Part shown: positions 8,592 through 17,180 of the stretch, one piece after another
How positions within the stretch are numbered: position 1 is the stretch's first letter
How the letters are laid out: every line of letters starts with the position of its first letter
NCBI GenBank assembly: GCA_041611095.1
Contig: JBFINP010000009.1
Coordinates: forward strand, 1-64,000
Length of the DNA stretch: 64,000 nucleotides
Direction of reading: 5' to 3'
DNA from: UBA6912 sp041611095
GTDB taxonomy: Bacteria > Actinomycetota > Acidimicrobiia > Spongiisociales > UBA5794
The notes under the pieces: generated by a model
Databases searched by the model: none
The model's input: only the letters and a program-made list of their open reading frames with translations
Told to the model about the DNA's origin: nothing
Program-made: the position numbers and the translations under genes

Positions 8592-9434
8592 TCAGGGAAC
8601 GACGACGGTCTGCTCCTGAACACCCAGGCCTTCGATCCCGAGGCGCATCGTGTTCCCCGCCTGGAGCCAGATCGGCGGTTCGTAACCCATCCCTACCCCC
8701 GGCGGCGTTCCCGTGGCGATGATGTCGCCGGGCTGGAGGCTCATGAAGCGGCTCACGAACGCCACGAGCTCGTCGACGCCGAAGATCATCATTCCCGTGT
8801 TGCCGTCCTGGCGGCGCACCCCATCGACCTCGAGCCAGATGTCGAGGCTCCCCGGATCTCCGACCTCGTCGGCGGTGACGAGCCACGGCCCGGTGGGACC
8901 GAACGTGTCCGCACTCTTGCCTTTCACCCACTGGCCCGTGCCCTCGAGCTGGAAGCTGCGTTCGCTGACGTCATTCACCACGCAGTAGCCGGCGACGTGG
9001 CGTCTTGCGTCCTTCACGGCGATGTTCTTGGCGGGCGTGCCGATGACCACGCCTAGCTCGACTTCCCAGTCGAGCTTCGTACCGCCGTCGGGTATGACGA
9101 CGGGGTCGTTCGGTCCCGAGATGGCGGACGTTGCCTTCATGAAGAGGACGGGCTCCGCAGGGACTTGCATCCCGACCTCGGCGCCGTGGTCTGCGTAGTT
9201 CAAGCCGACGCACACGAGCTTGCCCACGGAGCCGACGCACGGACCGAGACGCACGGGCGGATCGACGACCGGCAAGGAGGCGACGTCGATTGCGGCCAGA
9301 CGCCGGAGGCTGCGGGGGAGCAGCGCTGCACCGGCGATGTCGGCGACGTGACCGGCCAGCGAGCGGACGTCCCCGGCGGCGTCGACGAGACCCGGTCGCT
9401 CCATCCCCGTGCGCCCGTAACGGACGAGCTTCAT
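8592..9434 (-). CDS. Fumarylacetoacetate hydrolase family protein
   Basis: This 280-residue enzyme has the FAH catalytic domain: the metal-binding glutamates lie in KLDWEVELGVVIG, and VAGYCVVNDVSERSFQ and GDIIATGTPPGVGMG are family blocks. The family hydrolyses or decarboxylates beta-dicarbonyl compounds such as 2-oxohept-3-ene-1,7-dioate, acylpyruvates and fumarylacetoacetate. Genome context (a phenylacetate operon 1.8 kb away) makes an aromatic ring-cleavage role tempting but unproven. The ATG lies eight bases after a TAGGGT -10 box, so the mRNA has little or no leader. Confidence 0.82.
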   Translation of the reverse strand: MKLVRYGRTGMERPGLVDAAGDVRSLAGHVADIAGAALLPRSLRRLAAIDVASLPVVDPPVRLGPCVGSVGKLVCVGLNYADHGAEVGMQVPAEPVLFMKATSAISGPNDPVVIPDGGTKLDWEVELGVVIGTPAKNIAVKDARRHVAGYCVVNDVSERSFQLEGTGQWVKGKSADTFGPTGPWLVTADEVGDPGSLDIWLEVDGVRRQDGNTGMMIFGVDELVAFVSRFMSLQPGDIIATGTPPGVGMGYEPPIWLQAGNTMRLGIEGLGVQEQTVVVP

Positions 9435-9442
9435 GGCCCGTC

Positions 9443-9448
9443 ACCCTA
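9443..9448 (-). promoter_or_regulatory. -10 box of near-leaderless promoter for the FAH-family gene
   Basis: TAGGGT on the minus strand is eight bases from the ATG at 9434. Start of transcription should fall within one or two bases of the start codon. No convincing -35 is seen. Confidence 0.5.
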
Positions 9449-9467
9449 CTGGCCCGCCCGGGCGCGA

Positions 9468-9495
9468 CGACGCCCTGGCCTGGGCCAGGGCGTCG
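9468..9495 (-). terminator. Hairpin terminator after the PhoX-like gene
   Basis: Perfect 13-bp arms (CGACGCCCTGGCC / GGCCAGGGCGTCG) with a minimal loop lie 23 bases past the stop of the minus-strand secreted protein gene. There is no T-tract, as is common for high-GC terminators. Confidence 0.7.
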
Positions 9496-9518
9496 ATCGG
9501 GCCGTGAGGCGGCGTTCT

Positions 9519-11051
9519 CTACGTACCTGGGAATCTCACCAGGAGGACCTGTCCGCTCTCCGTCTTGAACAGCACGTCGCCGACCTGCTGCTCCTCGACG
9601 TTGGCGCCGTGGCCCTGGACGGTCAGCAACCACGTCCCGGCTCCGTACCAACGGGAGGCGTCGACGATGCCGCTCGACTCCCCATCGGGATCGGTGACCT
9701 GGGCGATGGCTTGCCAATCACCCGAGGCGAGATCCATGTGCCAGATCAATGCGTCGTCGGCGTCCTCCTGGACCATCAGACTGTATGCGCTCGTGTCCAC
9801 ATTGTCCGGTGCCCGCATCGGCACGAAGACATCGGAGGACGGCGCATCCCCGTCGGCCAGCACCGTCAGGCTGAGCACCTTCGTCGGGTCGGCCGGGTCG
9901 AACACCATCTTGAAGACGCGGCCGTTGTCGGCGAAGCCGACCGTTCCGCTCGGACCACGCACGAGCCGACCCGTCGCCGGATCCGGCACGACCCGGCTGC
10001 GGCCGGTGTCGGCGATGTACACGACGTTGGGCTGGTTCTTGTCGTACGCCAGGTCCTCGAGCCGGATGAACTGGAACACGTTCCGACGGTTGGACCATTC
10101 CTCCAGCCCGTCCTGCGGGCTGATGTTCGGCAGTACCCCGTCGGCAACGCGGTCCGGCACTCGGATGAACCGACCGGTGAAGTCGTCACCGGGCTGCAGA
10201 TCCAGGTAGTCGTTGGCCCCGTTGAAGGCATCGTTCGGATCGACGGCTCCGGCAGATGTGCCGGTCGCCTGGAAGGCGTAGAGCCTGCCGGTGTCGTCGA
10301 ACACACCGTCCTGATCCCGTGCGATGTACATGTAGAGCTGGGCGGATGGCCCGTCGAAGGTGTCATCCGTCGTCAGCAGGACGATGTTGCGGTAGCCGGG
10401 CAGGCCGATGGTGTTCTCGTGGTTGAGCCGTCCCATGCCCTGAACCGCCGTGTAGTCGCCGGTCGCCGTGTTGAGCGCCACGGCATATCCGGCCTGGCGC
10501 TGCGGGGCGATCGACGGATCGGGGCCATAAGGCTGGCCCGGCAGGACGTCGACGATGTCGTTCGACTCCTCGTTGGCGAAGTACACGTAATCGTCGAACC
10601 CCTCCGTCGGTCCGGCGATCGATGCGGAGCAGAAGCGCAGGAACCCGTCGGAGGCGGGAATCGCCACCTCATGGCTCAGCACGGCACCTCGCATGCCGCC
10701 GGTGCGGGTGCTCAAGGTCAGCTTGGCGACCGAGGCGTCCTGGAGGTCCGCCTGGTTGAGGAACGGCACGGTCGATTCCTCGTGGCTCACGAAGACGTCG
10801 ACGGTTCCTGGCGCCGATCCCGGCACGATGCCGAGACCGTCGGGGATGCCGCGGAACATGACGCCGTCGACGACGTCGCCGCTACTGATGAGTGCCCGTA
10901 CCTGCGACCCCGCCGGGGCATCGTCGGTCAGGGCGATCATCGGGTCCTCGTCCGTGAAGAACGGAGCGCCGTAGGCAGGTCCCGGGACCATGACAGCCAG
11001 CAGGGTGAATGCGGCCGCAAGCGGCCAGATGCGTCTCAGAAGTCGAGACAT
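9519..11051 (-). CDS. Secreted PhoX-like (DUF839) beta-propeller protein
   Basis: This 510-residue exported protein begins MSRLLRRIWPLAAAFTLLAVMV with signal cleavage likely after GPAYGA. The body has the PhoX/DUF839 pattern: FVSHEEST, RLNHENTIGLPGYRNIVLLTTDD, QLYMYIARDQDG, YAFQATG and a late VVYIADTGRSR blade. In PhoX, Glu and Asp ligands bind Ca/Fe for phosphatase activity. Phosphatase function is inferred only, and many DUF839 proteins are uncharacterised. The ATG at 11051 was chosen over an upstream start because it begins the signal peptide and has GGGGAGG eight bases upstream. A hairpin terminator follows. Confidence 0.75.
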   Translation of the reverse strand: MSRLLRRIWPLAAAFTLLAVMVPGPAYGAPFFTDEDPMIALTDDAPAGSQVRALISSGDVVDGVMFRGIPDGLGIVPGSAPGTVDVFVSHEESTVPFLNQADLQDASVAKLTLSTRTGGMRGAVLSHEVAIPASDGFLRFCSASIAGPTEGFDDYVYFANEESNDIVDVLPGQPYGPDPSIAPQRQAGYAVALNTATGDYTAVQGMGRLNHENTIGLPGYRNIVLLTTDDTFDGPSAQLYMYIARDQDGVFDDTGRLYAFQATGTSAGAVDPNDAFNGANDYLDLQPGDDFTGRFIRVPDRVADGVLPNISPQDGLEEWSNRRNVFQFIRLEDLAYDKNQPNVVYIADTGRSRVVPDPATGRLVRGPSGTVGFADNGRVFKMVFDPADPTKVLSLTVLADGDAPSSDVFVPMRAPDNVDTSAYSLMVQEDADDALIWHMDLASGDWQAIAQVTDPDGESSGIVDASRWYGAGTWLLTVQGHGANVEEQQVGDVLFKTESGQVLLVRFPGT

Positions 11052-11200
11052 CGAACCTCCCCTTCCCCTTTGTCTCCGGTAAGGCGAGCCGTGTGAACGC
11101 ACCCGCGTGTCGCCCCGTCGGGGCTCACGCTCGACCCTACACAATCCCTCCGAGGGATGTCGGGTGCCCGAGCGTCGTCGGTTCGACGCAGGTCCGCCCC

Positions 11201-11229
11201 TTCCCAAACGAACGATCGTTCGCTAAACT
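11201..11229 (+). promoter_or_regulatory. paaA promoter with TetR-type palindromic operator
   Basis: CGAACGATCGTTCG (11209-11222) is a perfect 14-bp palindrome. It lies directly before a TAAACT -10 box (11224-11229), about 33 bases before the paaA start. AACGATCGTT-like palindromes are typical TetR-family operators, and the operon's last gene encodes a TetR regulator. Binding here would block RNA polymerase. Confidence 0.72.
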
Positions 11230-11261
11230 GCCCGGCCGGCGAGTGAGGAGCCCATCGTTCG

Positions 11262-12206
11262 ATGACCCCCGAAGAGCAGCGGTTTCAGGACATCATCGAT
11301 GCGGAGGACAAGATCGAGTCGACCGACTGGATGCCCGCCGACTACCGCAAGACACTGATCCGACAGATCGCCCAGCATGCGCACTCCGAAGTCATCGGGA
11401 TGCAGCCCGAGGGCAACTGGATCAGCCGGGCACCGAGTCTCAAACGCAAGGCCATCCTCATGGCGAAGGTGCAGGACGAGGCGGGGCACGGCCTGTACCT
11501 CTACTCCGCCACCGAGACTCTCGGCATCGGCCGGGACGAGCTGGTCGACCTGCTCCACGCCGGGAAGCACAAGTACTCGTCGATCTTCAACTACCCCACA
11601 CTCAACTGGGCGGACATCGGGGCGATCGGCTGGCTCGTCGACGGTGCGGCCATCACCAACCAGGTGATGCTCACCCGGACTTCCTACGGCCCGTACGCCC
11701 GAGCCATGGTCCGCATCTGCAAGGAGGAGTCGTTCCACCAGCGTCAGGGCTACGAGCTGCTCCTCACTCTGTGCCGAGGAAGCGAGGAGCAGAAGGCCAT
11801 GGCCCAAGACGCCGTCAACCGGTGGTGGTGGCCATCGCTCATGATGTTCGGTCCCCACGATGCCGACTCGACGCACACCCAGCAGTCCATGACGTGGAAG
11901 ATCAAGCGCATCTCCAACGACGACCTCCGGCAGCAGTTCGTCGACATGACCGTGCCCCAGGCCGAGTACCTCGGCGTCACGCTCCCCGATCCCGACCTCG
12001 CCTGGAACGAGGAGCGCGGTCACTTCGACTTCGGAAAGATCAACTGGGACGAGTTCTGGAACGTCGTGAAGGGGAACGGGCCGATGAACCGGGAGCGGAT
12101 GGCGCACAAGCGTCGCGCCTGGGACGACGGGGCCTGGGTGCGCGAGGCGGCGGCGGCCCATGCGGACAAACAAGCGACCCGTCGCCTGGATCGCAAGAGC
12201 GCCTGA
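11262..12206 (+). CDS. paaA: Phenylacetyl-CoA 1,2-epoxidase catalytic subunit PaaA
   Basis: PaaA is the di-iron catalytic subunit of the multicomponent monooxygenase that converts phenylacetyl-CoA to its ring 1,2-epoxide. The 314-residue length is usual. Carboxylate and His iron-ligand motifs are present: QHAHSEVIGMQPEGNW, AKVQDEAGHGLYLY and CKEESFHQRQGYELL. PaaA pairs with structural PaaC. A GAGGAG sequence lies 11 bases before the ATG. It is the first gene of the paaABCDE-tetR operon and is controlled by the palindrome upstream. Confidence 0.96.
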   Translation: MTPEEQRFQDIIDAEDKIESTDWMPADYRKTLIRQIAQHAHSEVIGMQPEGNWISRAPSLKRKAILMAKVQDEAGHGLYLYSATETLGIGRDELVDLLHAGKHKYSSIFNYPTLNWADIGAIGWLVDGAAITNQVMLTRTSYGPYARAMVRICKEESFHQRQGYELLLTLCRGSEEQKAMAQDAVNRWWWPSLMMFGPHDADSTHTQQSMTWKIKRISNDDLRQQFVDMTVPQAEYLGVTLPDPDLAWNEERGHFDFGKINWDEFWNVVKGNGPMNRERMAHKRRAWDDGAWVREAAAAHADKQATRRLDRKSA

Positions 12207-12219
12207 GGAGGGTGATCCG

Positions 12220-12561
12220 ATGAGCTATGACGTTCCCCTCGCCCCGGGCGAGCAGGTCGCCGACGTGACCGCAACCGGCCGCAGTGGATGGCCCCTGTGG
12301 GAGGTCTTCGTCCGGCAGCGCCGCGGCTTGAATCACGTCCATGCCGGCAGCCTTCACGCCCCCGACCCCGAGAGCGCGCTCCAGAACGCTCGCGACGTCT
12401 ACACGAGACGGGCCGAGGGCGTCAGCGTGTGGGTAGTCCCGTCGGCGGCGGTGACGGCCTCGGATCCCGACGACGCCGATGCCATGTTCGAGCCGTTCGA
12501 GGAGCAGCCGTATCGCCACGCCACCTATTACGAGATCCCCGACGAAGTGGGGCACATGTGA
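12220..12561 (+). CDS. paaB: Phenylacetyl-CoA epoxidase subunit PaaB
   Basis: PaaB is the small bridging subunit of the PaaABCE epoxidase complex. This copy has 113 residues with the family start WPLWEVFVRQRRGLNHVHAGSLHAPD. The ATG at 12220 has GAGGAGGG seven bases upstream and follows paaA by 13 bases. Its stop overlaps the GTG of paaC (GTGA), so expression is coupled and subunit amounts are matched. Confidence 0.95.
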   Translation: MSYDVPLAPGEQVADVTATGRSGWPLWEVFVRQRRGLNHVHAGSLHAPDPESALQNARDVYTRRAEGVSVWVVPSAAVTASDPDDADAMFEPFEEQPYRHATYYEIPDEVGHM

Positions 12562-13376
12562 CGAAGCCCACCCCCTCGGGCCCCGTGGTGGCCAGATCAC
12601 CTCAGGGGATGCCGACGCGGCTGCCTGCCGACCCGCACGCCGCCTATGTGCTGCGGCATGGCGACGACAATCTGATTCTGGCGCAGCGGCTGGGGGAGTG
12701 GATCTCGCATGCCCCCGAGCTCGAAGAGGACATCGCTCTCGCCAACATCGCCATCGATCACCTCGGCCAGGCGCGGGCACTGCTCGGCCACGCCGGTGCG
12801 CTGGAGGGGCAGGGACGTGATGAGGACGCCTTCGCCATGCAGCGGACCGAGCGCGAGTTCTCGAACCTGCTCATCGTCGAGCAGCCCAATGGCGACTTTG
12901 CGGTGACGATCGCCAGGCAGCTCTTCGTCGACGCGTACCAGATGTCGCTGTGGCAGGCCCTTTCCACATCGAGCGACCCCACCCTTGCCGGGATCGCCGC
13001 CAAGGCGCTCAAAGAGGCCCGATACCACTTCCGCCACTCGAGCACGTGGGTGATCCGGCTCGGCGACGGCACCGAGGAGAGCCATCGGCGGATGCAGGAC
13101 GGCATCGATGCGATGTGGCGCTTCACCGGCGAGATGTTCGAGGGCGACGAGATCGATGCGACGATGGTCGAGCGCGGCGTCGGGGTCGATCCAGCAGCGA
13201 TCTGGCCCGAGTGGGAGGCTCGTATGGGTGGCGTACTCGCCGATGCGACGCTCGCCCGGCCCGAGGACCCGTACCAGCGCAGCGGCGGTCGGACCGGGTT
13301 TCACACCGAGCATCTCGGCCATCTGCTCGGGGAGATGCAGTGGATGCAGCGAACCTATCCGGGACTGGAGTGGTGA
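12558..13376 (+). CDS. paaC: Phenylacetyl-CoA epoxidase structural subunit PaaC
   Basis: PaaC is the ferritin-like partner of PaaA in the epoxidase core and lacks full catalytic capacity. This 272-residue copy has the conserved NLILAQRLGEWISHAPELEEDIALANIAIDHLGQAR and the later KEARYHFRHSSTWVIRLGDGTEES. The GTG start overlaps the paaB stop (GTGA). An internal ATG at residue 18 is a weaker alternative. Confidence 0.94.
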   Translation: MTKPTPSGPVVARSPQGMPTRLPADPHAAYVLRHGDDNLILAQRLGEWISHAPELEEDIALANIAIDHLGQARALLGHAGALEGQGRDEDAFAMQRTEREFSNLLIVEQPNGDFAVTIARQLFVDAYQMSLWQALSTSSDPTLAGIAAKALKEARYHFRHSSTWVIRLGDGTEESHRRMQDGIDAMWRFTGEMFEGDEIDATMVERGVGVDPAAIWPEWEARMGGVLADATLARPEDPYQRSGGRTGFHTEHLGHLLGEMQWMQRTYPGLEW

Positions 13377-13378
13377 CG

Positions 13379-13849
13379 ATGGCGACGTTGACCGAGGAGG
13401 GCGTCTTCCAGGTGCTGAGCCGTGTGGTCGATCCCGAGATTCCGGTGCTGACGATCGCCGATCTCGGCATCCTGCGCGGCGTCGAGATCGCAGGCGACAC
13501 CGTCACCGTGACGATCACGCCGACCTACTCCGGCTGCCCGGCGATGGACCTCATCCGCGACGAGATCACGGCAGCGCTCGTCGAGGTGGGTTGCTCGTCG
13601 GTGGAGGTCAAGACGGTCTACGCCCCGGCCTGGACGACGGACTGGATCAGCGAAGGAGGCCGGAGACGGCTCGCCGAGTTCGGGATCGCCCCACCCTCAC
13701 CGGCAAACGAGGTGCGGGCCCCCGTCGTGTGCCCGCGCTGCCGTTCCACCGAGACACACACCGTCAGCGAGTTCGGCTCGACGGCGTGCAAGGCGCTGAT
13801 GGTCTGCGACGTCTGCGGCGAGCCGTTCGACTATTTCAAGGAGATATGA
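13379..13849 (+). CDS. paaD: PaaD, epoxidase maturation protein (MIP18 family)
   Basis: PaaD is thought to help assemble iron centres of the Paa epoxidase. The 156-residue protein has an N-terminal MIP18/DUF59 domain (VVDPEIPVLTIADLGILRGV, TYSGCPAMDLI) and a C-terminal zinc-ribbon-like segment CPRCRSTETHTVS..CKALMVCDVCGEPFDYFKE. ATG 13379 has GGAG eight bases upstream; GTG 13373, overlapping the paaC stop, is an alternative. Its stop overlaps the paaE ATG. Confidence 0.93.
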   Translation: MATLTEEGVFQVLSRVVDPEIPVLTIADLGILRGVEIAGDTVTVTITPTYSGCPAMDLIRDEITAALVEVGCSSVEVKTVYAPAWTTDWISEGGRRRLAEFGIAPPSPANEVRAPVVCPRCRSTETHTVSEFGSTACKALMVCDVCGEPFDYFKEI

Positions 13850-14934
13850 GCACCCCGCCACAGCCGGCTCCCGTGTTCCACACGCTCCGTGTCGCCGATG
13901 TGCGGCGCGAGACGGACGACGCCGTTTCCGTGACGTTCGACGTACCCATTGACCTCGCCGACACCTATCGCTATCTCCCCGGTCAGCACGTCACCCTCAA
14001 GGCGATGATCGACGGGCAGGACGTGCGGCGCAGCTACTCGATCTGCGCCAACGCCGCCACAGGTGCGCTGCGGGTCGGGATCAAGCGGCTGCCGGGAGGC
14101 GCGTTCTCCACGTTTGCCACCGAGAAGCTCCAACCCGGCGACGAGATCGACGTGATGCCTCCCGTTGGCGAGTTCACCATCACCCCCGACCCGGCGGCGG
14201 GTCGCCACTACGGCGCCATCGTGGCCGGCAGCGGGATCACCCCCGTTCTCTCGCTCGTCTCGACGGTGCTCGAGCTGGAGCCGCAAAGCCGCTTCACGGT
14301 CGTGTTCGGCAACCGGGGAGCGGCCACGATCATGTTCCTCGAGGAGCTGGAGGGGTTGAAGGACCGCTATCCCGATCGTCTGCATCTCATCCACGTGCTC
14401 AGCCGGGAGAGCACCGCCGTCCCCCTCTTCAGCGGCCGGATCGACGCCGAGAAGCTCGAGCAGCTCTTCGCCACGGTGGTCGACGCCGACACGGTGGACG
14501 ACTGGTACCTGTGCGGTCCGTACGAGATGGTGCAGACGGCGCATGCCGTGCTCCGCGACCGCGGTGTCGCCGAGGAGCACCTGCACGACGAGCTGTTCTT
14601 CGCCGGGCCGATCGATCCCAGCCTGCTGCCGCCGGAGCCCGACGAGGCGGAGGGCACGGTGGCGCTCTCGTTCACGCTCGAGGGCAGGGAGTCGTCGGTT
14701 CGCATGCGGCCCGAGACGTCGATCCTCGATGCGGCGCTCATCGTGCGACGCGAGCTTCCGTACTCGTGCAAGGGCGGCATGTGTGCGAGCTGCAAGGCGC
14801 GAGTGGTCGAGGGTGCCGTCACGATGGACAAGAACTACGCCCTCGTCGAGGCGGACCTCGCTGCCGGATACGTCCTCACCTGCCAGTCGCACCCGACGAC
14901 CGACCGCATCGTGGTGGACTTCGATCAGCGGTGA
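13846..14934 (+). CDS. paaE: Phenylacetyl-CoA epoxidase reductase PaaE
   Basis: PaaE passes electrons from NADPH to the PaaA di-iron centre. The 362-residue protein has an FAD domain (RRSYSICAN near 60-68), an NAD-binding domain (GSGITPVLSLVST, then VFGNRGAATIMFLEEL) and a C-terminal plant-type 2Fe-2S domain with SCKGGMCASCKARV and a fourth Cys in LTCQSHP. ATG overlaps the paaD stop (ATGA). Its own stop overlaps the GTG of the regulator gene. Confidence 0.95.
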   Translation: MSTPPQPAPVFHTLRVADVRRETDDAVSVTFDVPIDLADTYRYLPGQHVTLKAMIDGQDVRRSYSICANAATGALRVGIKRLPGGAFSTFATEKLQPGDEIDVMPPVGEFTITPDPAAGRHYGAIVAGSGITPVLSLVSTVLELEPQSRFTVVFGNRGAATIMFLEELEGLKDRYPDRLHLIHVLSRESTAVPLFSGRIDAEKLEQLFATVVDADTVDDWYLCGPYEMVQTAHAVLRDRGVAEEHLHDELFFAGPIDPSLLPPEPDEAEGTVALSFTLEGRESSVRMRPETSILDAALIVRRELPYSCKGGMCASCKARVVEGAVTMDKNYALVEADLAAGYVLTCQSHPTTDRIVVDFDQR

Positions 14935-15500
14935 CCCGTAACACCCGCGAGGACGTAGTGCAGGCGGCGGGCCGGCTCTTTGCAGAGCGCGGGTATCACG
15001 GCACGTCGATGCGCGATCTCGGCAAGGAGCTGGGTCTGCTCGGCTCGTCGCTCTACTCCCACATCGACACCAAGCAGGAGCTGCTCGTCGAGGTGGTCGA
15101 GCGGGGCGGGAGGTTGTTTCAGGCCTCCGCTGCATCCGCGCTCGCCGTGGAGGGTTCCGCAGCCGATCGGCTTCGCAGGTTCGTCGCGGGGCACATCGAC
15201 GTCGTGCTCGATCACGTGGACGAGGCCCGCACGTTCCTCAACGAAGCACGATCACTGGAGCCGGCCTACCGCCGCAGAGTGGTTGCCGCCCGTGACCGCT
15301 ACGAGGGCGTGCTCCGGGAGTTGCTGGGAGCCGGTGCCGTCGACGGCAGCCTCGCCGCCGGTGCGGATCCGAAGCTCGCCGGGATCTTCATCCTCTCGAT
15401 CCTCAACGCCGTCGACCGCTGGTTCCACGAGCCGGGTGGCATCGACAGAGACGCCCTCGTCGATGAGATCTTCTCCTTCGTCACCGCGGGAATCGGCTGA
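14931..15500 (+). CDS. TetR family regulator, probable PaaR
   Basis: This 189-residue protein has a TetR helix-turn-helix at residues 5-50 (TREDVVQAAGRLFAERGYHGTSMRDLGKELG...SLYSHIDTKQELL) and a ligand-binding domain rich in helices after that. It overlaps the paaE stop (GTGA), so it is made from the paa transcript. The natural reading is a phenylacetyl-CoA-responsive repressor acting on the palindrome before paaA and so controlling its own synthesis. Placement at the operon end is what supports this; ligand is inferred. Confidence 0.85.
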   Translation: MTRNTREDVVQAAGRLFAERGYHGTSMRDLGKELGLLGSSLYSHIDTKQELLVEVVERGGRLFQASAASALAVEGSAADRLRRFVAGHIDVVLDHVDEARTFLNEARSLEPAYRRRVVAARDRYEGVLRELLGAGAVDGSLAAGADPKLAGIFILSILNAVDRWFHEPGGIDRDALVDEIFSFVTAGIG

Positions 15501-15633
15501 TCTCGGCGAATCCGACAGAAACCGCGAACTCGATTCGGGGTTGCGACAAACAACGGGTCGAGCGGCATCGCCAGGAACGCCGCTCCGCCGGTTTCTACCG
15601 GTGCGGCCAGGAACGAAGAAGGTAGGTCCCCAC

Positions 15634-15780
15634 ATGCAGCTTCGTGTCGCAATCGCATTGGCTGTGCTGTTCTCGCTGCTCTCCATGTACGGAGCAGTCG
15701 CCGGGTTCTTTCGGGCGCAATTCGCCGCCACCGGCGGCGAGCTGGGTTGGAACACCCAGACGGAGGTCGTCAGCTTCTGA
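15634..15780 (+). CDS. Small membrane protein, 48 residues
   Basis: A short frame encodes a protein starting MQLRVAIALAVLFSLLSMYG, with one transmembrane segment (about residues 4-26), then a short polar tail ending QTEVVSF. GGTAGG lies eight bases before the ATG. It sits 134 bases after the TetR stop with no terminator between them, so it may be a late gene of the paa transcript or separate. I do not recognise the family. Confidence 0.5.
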   Translation: MQLRVAIALAVLFSLLSMYGAVAGFFRAQFAATGGELGWNTQTEVVSF

Positions 15781-15795
15781 AGTCTCCGGAAAGGA

Positions 15796-17166
15796 TCACT
15801 CGACGGTGAGCACGTAGCCGCTTCCCGGCTCCAGCAGCTCATCGCTCACGACAACCAGATACTCGCCGGTCTCAGGCGCCGTGAACTCGACCCGGGCATC
15901 GGTCCCGAACAGCCCACCGCCGCTGTCGAGATCGAACGCCAGCGGCTCATCGGGATTGCCGATCGTGTCGACGTAGACCGTTGGATCGAGCAGACCACCT
16001 GCGGTGATCGTGACGGTCTGCCCCTCGTCCATGGTGATGCGATAGACGTCGAACTCGCTCGAGATGTCGATGACGCCTCGAACGACGTCGCCGACCTGCA
16101 CCACCATGTCGTCATCCGGGTCGAGCCACGGCGTGAGCGGGTGTGTCGACGTGACGGTCGACGACGTGGGACCGGCGACCACCGAATTGATGAACACGAA
16201 ATGGGGCTCGTCGAACTCGACGGTGAACTCGATCTTTGCGGGATCCTCGGGCGCTTCCACGACGATGAATCCGAGTGCATCGGTGACGGCGACCACATGA
16301 TCGGCCGTGTCGACCTGGATCGTGACCTCCGTGCCGGGCGGCTCGTGGAGGACGAAGACCGCTTCGTGCCAGAAGCTCTCGAGGGACACCTCGTGCTCGG
16401 TCTCGGTGCCACTCTCGTCGATCGGTCCGACGACGAACCGCTCGGGCGATGTGCCTGAAAGCAGACCATCGACCCGCTCGGCGAGATCCTCGGCGGCGGC
16501 CACGAGGGCGAAGTTGCTCTCGCTGAAACCGCCGAGCCCGGAGACACCCAGCACTTCGCCGCTTTCGGACACGAGCGCCCCGCCGCTCTGCCCGCCTGCG
16601 ATGAGCGCGTCGGTCTGGATGAACGTGATGCCACCTTGCGTCCATTCGCGGATCCGCGAGATGACACCCTGGGTGATGGCCGGCACCGGGAAATCTTCGA
16701 CCTCGCCCGGGTAGCCGACCAGGAAGACGGTGTCCCCCACACCGAAATCGGCGTCGGTGGCCAGCGACAGGGCGGGTGCGTCGGTGTCGACCGGCCCGAC
16801 GACGGCGAGATCCTCGTAGAGGTCGGAGCGTACGACGGGTGCGGAGGCGACTTCCGTACCATCCGGGAACACGACCCGCACCGTGGCGAAGGGCCACACC
16901 ACATGTGCGTTGGTGACGATGTACCCGTCCTCGATCAGCACGCCGCTGCCCACGCCGATGTCCGTGGTGATGAACGCAAGCGACGGCGAGATCCGATCGA
17001 ACAGCTCTCTCGTGGTCAAGATCGTCGAGGTCGTCGTGGTGGCGTGGGTGGTCGGCGGTTCGGTTGGAGGTGAGGTCGGTGCGGCGGTGGAGGTCTCTGC
17101 GGACCCTCCGCCAGAGCACGCGGCCACGGTCACGAGCAGGACGGCAATGGGGGTGAGGCGGCGCAC
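15796..17166 (-). CDS. Secreted trypsin-like (S1C/HtrA-type) serine protease lipoprotein
   Basis: This 456-residue lipoprotein has signal and lipobox (LLVTVAAC, Cys17), a Thr/Pro-rich spacer (residues 25-52) and a chymotrypsin-fold protease. The catalytic triad is complete: His88 (IVTNAHVV), Asp119 (YEDLAVV) and Ser194 (GGQSGGAL). No PDZ domain is seen. The C-terminal half has beta-sandwich character, ending in a PPC-like domain (GQTVTITAGG...ETGEYLVVVSD). Likely role is extracytoplasmic protein quality control or processing. GTG lies eight bases after TAGCCT. Confidence 0.82.
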   Translation of the reverse strand: MRRLTPIAVLLVTVAACSGGGSAETSTAAPTSPPTEPPTTHATTTTSTILTTRELFDRISPSLAFITTDIGVGSGVLIEDGYIVTNAHVVWPFATVRVVFPDGTEVASAPVVRSDLYEDLAVVGPVDTDAPALSLATDADFGVGDTVFLVGYPGEVEDFPVPAITQGVISRIREWTQGGITFIQTDALIAGGQSGGALVSESGEVLGVSGLGGFSESNFALVAAAEDLAERVDGLLSGTSPERFVVGPIDESGTETEHEVSLESFWHEAVFVLHEPPGTEVTIQVDTADHVVAVTDALGFIVVEAPEDPAKIEFTVEFDEPHFVFINSVVAGPTSSTVTSTHPLTPWLDPDDDMVVQVGDVVRGVIDISSEFDVYRITMDEGQTVTITAGGLLDPTVYVDTIGNPDEPLAFDLDSGGGLFGTDARVEFTAPETGEYLVVVSDELLEPGSGYVLTVE

Positions 17167-17174
17167 GATGTCGC

Positions 17175-17180
17175 AGGCTA
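17175..17180 (-). promoter_or_regulatory. -10 box of near-leaderless promoter for the S1C protease gene
   Basis: TAGCCT on the minus strand lies eight bases from the GTG at 17166. It sits between that gene and the stop of the next minus-strand gene upstream at 17178, overlapping its last codons. Confidence 0.45.

Noticed and set aside
9165..11096. Very long open frame (643 codons) on the plus strand opposite the PhoX-like gene
   Set aside because: It is an antisense shadow caused by high GC: composition is Arg/His/Val-rich with no motif, while the minus strand has a signal peptide, ribosome site and family blocks.
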